64,000 nucleotides of DNA from Pseudovibrio axinellae (lineage in GTDB: Bacteria > Pseudomonadota > Alphaproteobacteria > Rhizobiales > Stappiaceae), in contig NZ_FOFM01000001.1 of assembly GCF_900110875.1 (NCBI RefSeq), forward strand, positions 558,001 to 622,000, written 5' to 3'. Below the pieces are notes generated by a model that had not been told where the DNA came from, ran no database searches, and saw only the letters and a program-made list of their open reading frames with translations. The translations under genes and the position numbers were made by a program. Shown here one piece after another: positions 61,798 to 64,000 of this stretch. Positions within the stretch are counted from its first letter, which is position 1. Every line of letters begins with the position of its first letter.

Positions 61798-63396
61798 TTA
61801 TTTTGCTGTTGCATCAGTGATGCGGCCAGCAAGCATAGGCTGGTACGCACCGTCATGTGCTTTGAGGTAGTTTGCAAGTACGAACTCAAGGCCTGGGCCA
61901 AAGTCGTATGCGTTTTTACCTTCAGTCGCGAAGACTTTGTAGCCATCACCACCATTACGAACGTAGTTGTTGGTTGCAAGCTTGTAGACTTTGTCTGCAT
62001 CAATTGCAGAGCCGTCAGCAAGTGTTACTTCAACGATACGTTCGCCAGCAGGTTTGGAAGCGTCAAAGGCGAACTTCAAGCCAGCTACCTGTGGGAAGCG
62101 ACCGCCACCTTCTTCAATCTTAGACAGACCGTTTTCCAGAGCGTCCTTGATGAACTTACCCTGAAGTTCGAAAGTCGCCAGAGTGTTCTGGAATGGAAGT
62201 ACTGCCAGAGCTTCGCCCATGGTTACTTCGCCAGCATCGATGGACGCACGCAAACCACCACCGTTGGTGATCACGATTTCTACGCCGTGTTCTTTGCCTG
62301 CTGCCAACATTGCATCAGCAACAAGAACACCCATCTCGCACTCACGAGCGCGGCAGGATTTGCGGTCACCATCAACAGCTGCTGTCGTCGCGCCAACGAT
62401 TTCGGTACGGATTTCGTCAAGTGGGCCAGCCAGCTCAGCGATACGTGCTTTGATCTGCTCGTTCTCAGCGATCTTGGCATCCATGATGATTGGCTCACCA
62501 GTTGCTTCAATCACGTCACCGTTGTCGTCAAACTTTACGTTCAGCTCTCCCAGGAACTTACCGTAGGCGTAGGCAGACACGATTGCAGTTTTCTTACCGT
62601 TTGGAGATGTTACCCATGTTGGGTAAGGACCTTCAGCGCGGTCAGAAGTGTTGGACAGGTAGGTGTTGGTGTGACCGCCAACAATGACGTCGATGCCATC
62701 AACAGCTGCTGCAACTTCCTGGTCTACATTGTAACCGGAGTGAGAAAGGACAACGATCTTGTTCACGCCTTCGGCCTGCAGTTTTGCAACTTGTGTTGTC
62801 GCAGCTTTTACAGGATCAAAGAAATGTACGTGCTTGCCTGGGCTTGCCAGCTCTGCAGTGTCATCTGGTGTCAGGCCGATCAAGCCGATCTTCTCGCCGC
62901 CACGCTCTACGATTGTGGTTGGCATAAGAACGTCTACAAGCTTTGCTTCTTTGGAAACGTCAGCATTTGCCAAAAGCACTGGGAACTCAACAGCGTCCAT
63001 GAAGCCACGAAGAACTTCTGGGCCATCGTCAAATTCGTGATTGCCAACTGTCATTGCATCGTAACGCAGAGCGTTCATGAACTCAGCAGCTGCTTTACCC
63101 TTGTAGTAAGTGTAAAACAAAGAACCTTGGAACTGATCACCACCATCTACGAGGATGGAGTTTTCCGCTGCAGCGCGGCGTTCTTGAACAGCTGTTTCCA
63201 AGCGAGCAGTGCCACCCAAACACTTGCCAGCAGCATCATCCTTTGCAGAACAATTTGAATCATACTTGTTGATTGGCTCGATGCGAGAATGGAAATCATT
63301 CGTATGCAAAATGGTCAGATCGAAGTCTGCCATTGCTGGCGCAGATACGCCCAAGGTCACAAAGAGCGCTGTTGCGCCTAAGAGATGCTTTTTCAT
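61798..63396 (-). CDS. Secreted bifunctional UDP-sugar hydrolase/5'-nucleotidase
   Basis: A 532-residue periplasmic metallophosphatase of the UshA/5'-nucleotidase family. Signal peptide MKKHLLGATALFVTLGVSAPAMA (cleavage about residue 23). The metallophosphatase domain has LTILHTNDFHSRIEP, LVDGGDQFQGSLFY, VGNHEFDDGPEV and VLSHSGYNVDQEV plus VGGHTNTYLS, with all metal-ligand Asp/His/Asn residues. The C-terminal 5_nucleotid_C domain has ITNGGGLRASIDAGEVTMGEALAVLPFQNTL. It salvages nucleotides as phosphate and nucleosides. Single-gene unit. Confidence 0.92.
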   Translation of the reverse strand: MKKHLLGATALFVTLGVSAPAMADFDLTILHTNDFHSRIEPINKYDSNCSAKDDAAGKCLGGTARLETAVQERRAAAENSILVDGGDQFQGSLFYTYYKGKAAAEFMNALRYDAMTVGNHEFDDGPEVLRGFMDAVEFPVLLANADVSKEAKLVDVLMPTTIVERGGEKIGLIGLTPDDTAELASPGKHVHFFDPVKAATTQVAKLQAEGVNKIVVLSHSGYNVDQEVAAAVDGIDVIVGGHTNTYLSNTSDRAEGPYPTWVTSPNGKKTAIVSAYAYGKFLGELNVKFDDNGDVIEATGEPIIMDAKIAENEQIKARIAELAGPLDEIRTEIVGATTAAVDGDRKSCRARECEMGVLVADAMLAAGKEHGVEIVITNGGGLRASIDAGEVTMGEALAVLPFQNTLATFELQGKFIKDALENGLSKIEEGGGRFPQVAGLKFAFDASKPAGERIVEVTLADGSAIDADKVYKLATNNYVRNGGDGYKVFATEGKNAYDFGPGLEFVLANYLKAHDGAYQPMLAGRITDATAK

Positions 63397-63739
63397 AGGT
63401 CTTGCCTTTTTTCAATTGCCCCAAGCAATTTAACAGGACGGCTACGCGAGAATCTCAATATCTGCGCAAACCTCCCAAGATCACGCCCGGTACAATTGCC
63501 CATAACGGTGACAGGCACAAGACTAAAGTGGATATAATTCGCTACCTAATTGAAAATAATTTCAGGGCCCGACTATATAATCGCTCCCCTATTTCACTCC
63601 CTTGTACACGTTCGGCATTGTTGAGATTTCTTTTAATATATCAAATTGTTGGCTCAATTATCACGACCAAATTTCATAATAAAACAGCGCAAATTAATCG
63701 AAAATTCTTCAGATTCTAGAAATATTTATCCCCAATTTC
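63397..63739. other. AT-rich intergenic region, no gene seen
   Basis: A 343-bp stretch upstream of the 5'-nucleotidase gene and downstream of yacG. It probably holds the 5'-nucleotidase promoter. A single CTGTCACCGTT sequence on the minus strand looks like half of a Pho box, but no second half is in register. Confidence 0.4.
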
Positions 63740-63943
63740 TCAATTCAAAATACGTGAATTTTCTAAGTCAGAAATATCATTTTCAGATAGCTCTTCCTCA
63801 ACAGCGGGCACTGAATAATTGCCACTCAACCAGTTGTTGAGATCGACCTGCCTACACCTTTCAGAGCAAAATGGCTGAGAGGCCTGTTGCGTTGGTTTAT
63901 CGCAGATTGGGCACGCGCCCTGCTTGGTTGTTGGCTTTTTCAT
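63740..63943 (-). CDS. yacG: DNA gyrase inhibitor / zinc-binding protein YacG
   Basis: A 67-residue zinc-finger protein. The four Cys ligands lie in ACPICDKPT (C-x2-C) and FCSERCRQVDLNNWLSGNY (C-x3-C), the YacG signature. YacG binds GyrB and inhibits gyrase. The ATG at 63943 is supported by GAGAG upstream; a TTG at 63955 is also in frame. It is often downstream of maf and an RNase E/G gene, which would lie beyond the right window edge. Confidence 0.9.
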   Translation of the reverse strand: MKKPTTKQGACPICDKPTQQASQPFCSERCRQVDLNNWLSGNYSVPAVEEELSENDISDLENSRILN

Positions 63944-64000
63944 AGCGTCTCTCAACTCTTTGCATTTCCAGTGCGGACGTTAAGTGTGCACCTATCTGTC

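Noticed and set aside
61855-63258. 467-residue open frame on the plus strand opposite the 5'-nucleotidase gene
   Set aside because: Antisense to a clear gene, Cys/Phe-rich translation with no recognisable domain and no ribosome-binding site; a shadow of codon bias.
63480-63540. Pho box upstream of the 5'-nucleotidase
   Set aside because: Only one CTGTCA-like half is seen; no correctly spaced second half.
1-64000. CRISPR arrays, IS elements, prophage genes
   Set aside because: No repeat-spacer pattern, transposase, integrase or phage structural gene was seen.

Overview
The window looks like a chromosomal segment of a marine-type alphaproteobacterium. This is inferred from RpiR-type regulation next to iolCDEBG, a FrcBCA-like sugar importer with a single-domain ATPase, 'ACCGGTGCCCAC' palindromic repeats typical of Rhizobiales-like genomes, a paa cluster with both PaaR-like and PaaX regulators, a stand-alone YacG and moderate GC. 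A Pseudovibrio/Stappiaceae-like host would fit, but that is a guess from gene content. No prophage, IS element, CRISPR array or plasmid function was seen. The only RNA gene found is tRNA-Phe(GAA).

Layout. 0-5 kb: HerA-like ATPase, haemolysin-III membrane protein, cupin, M19 dipeptidase and LysE exporter. 5-10.4 kb: oligopeptide ABC importer (oppA, oppB, oppC and a fused double ATPase). 10.8-25.7 kb: housekeeping and regulatory genes (Uup-type ABC-F, K+ channel, membrane-anchored AraC regulator, LepB-like signal peptidase, nitronate monooxygenase, AraC/GyrI regulator with an alpha/beta hydrolase, RsuA, RsmC, RF3) plus several hypothetical proteins. 26.4-28.3 kb: a quinone-oxidoreductase-like dehydrogenase and a TetR repressor that share a palindromic operator. 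28.4-31.7 kb: an overlapping three-gene envelope operon (GT39, GT2, YdjC deacetylase) that matches the logic of Francisella/Bordetella lipid A hexosamine addition. 32.1 kb: tRNA-Phe.

32.4-44.4 kb is an inositol catabolism locus. A leftward importer/dehydrogenase operon is divergent from a rightward rpiR-like regulator followed by iolC (fused to a DUF2090 domain), iolD, iolE, iolB and iolG; GAA-N6-TTC operator-like palindromes lie in the control regions. iolA is not in the window. 44.5-46 kb holds an isolated membrane phosphatase/sulfatase-fold protein. 46-61.6 kb is the phenylacetate pathway split in two: paaN divergent from paaG-paaI-paaK-paaR, then about 5.5 kb of unrelated genes (MFS, acetyltransferase, PrpB-like lyase, GST, GNAT, MarR/PACE efflux pair), then leftward paaABCDE with paaX upstream. 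paaF, paaH and paaJ must lie elsewhere. 61.8-64 kb: secreted 5'-nucleotidase and YacG.

Working together: phenylacetate is activated by PaaK, epoxidised by PaaABC with electrons from PaaE (PaaD assisting), isomerised by PaaG and ring-opened/oxidised by PaaN, with PaaI rescuing CoA. Inositol is probably imported by the ABC system and taken through IolG-E-D-B-C. The best candidates for something not yet described are the envelope operon at 28-32 kb, the TetR/dehydrogenase operator module, the inferred two-regulator wiring of the paa genes, and the lone sulfatase-fold membrane protein.
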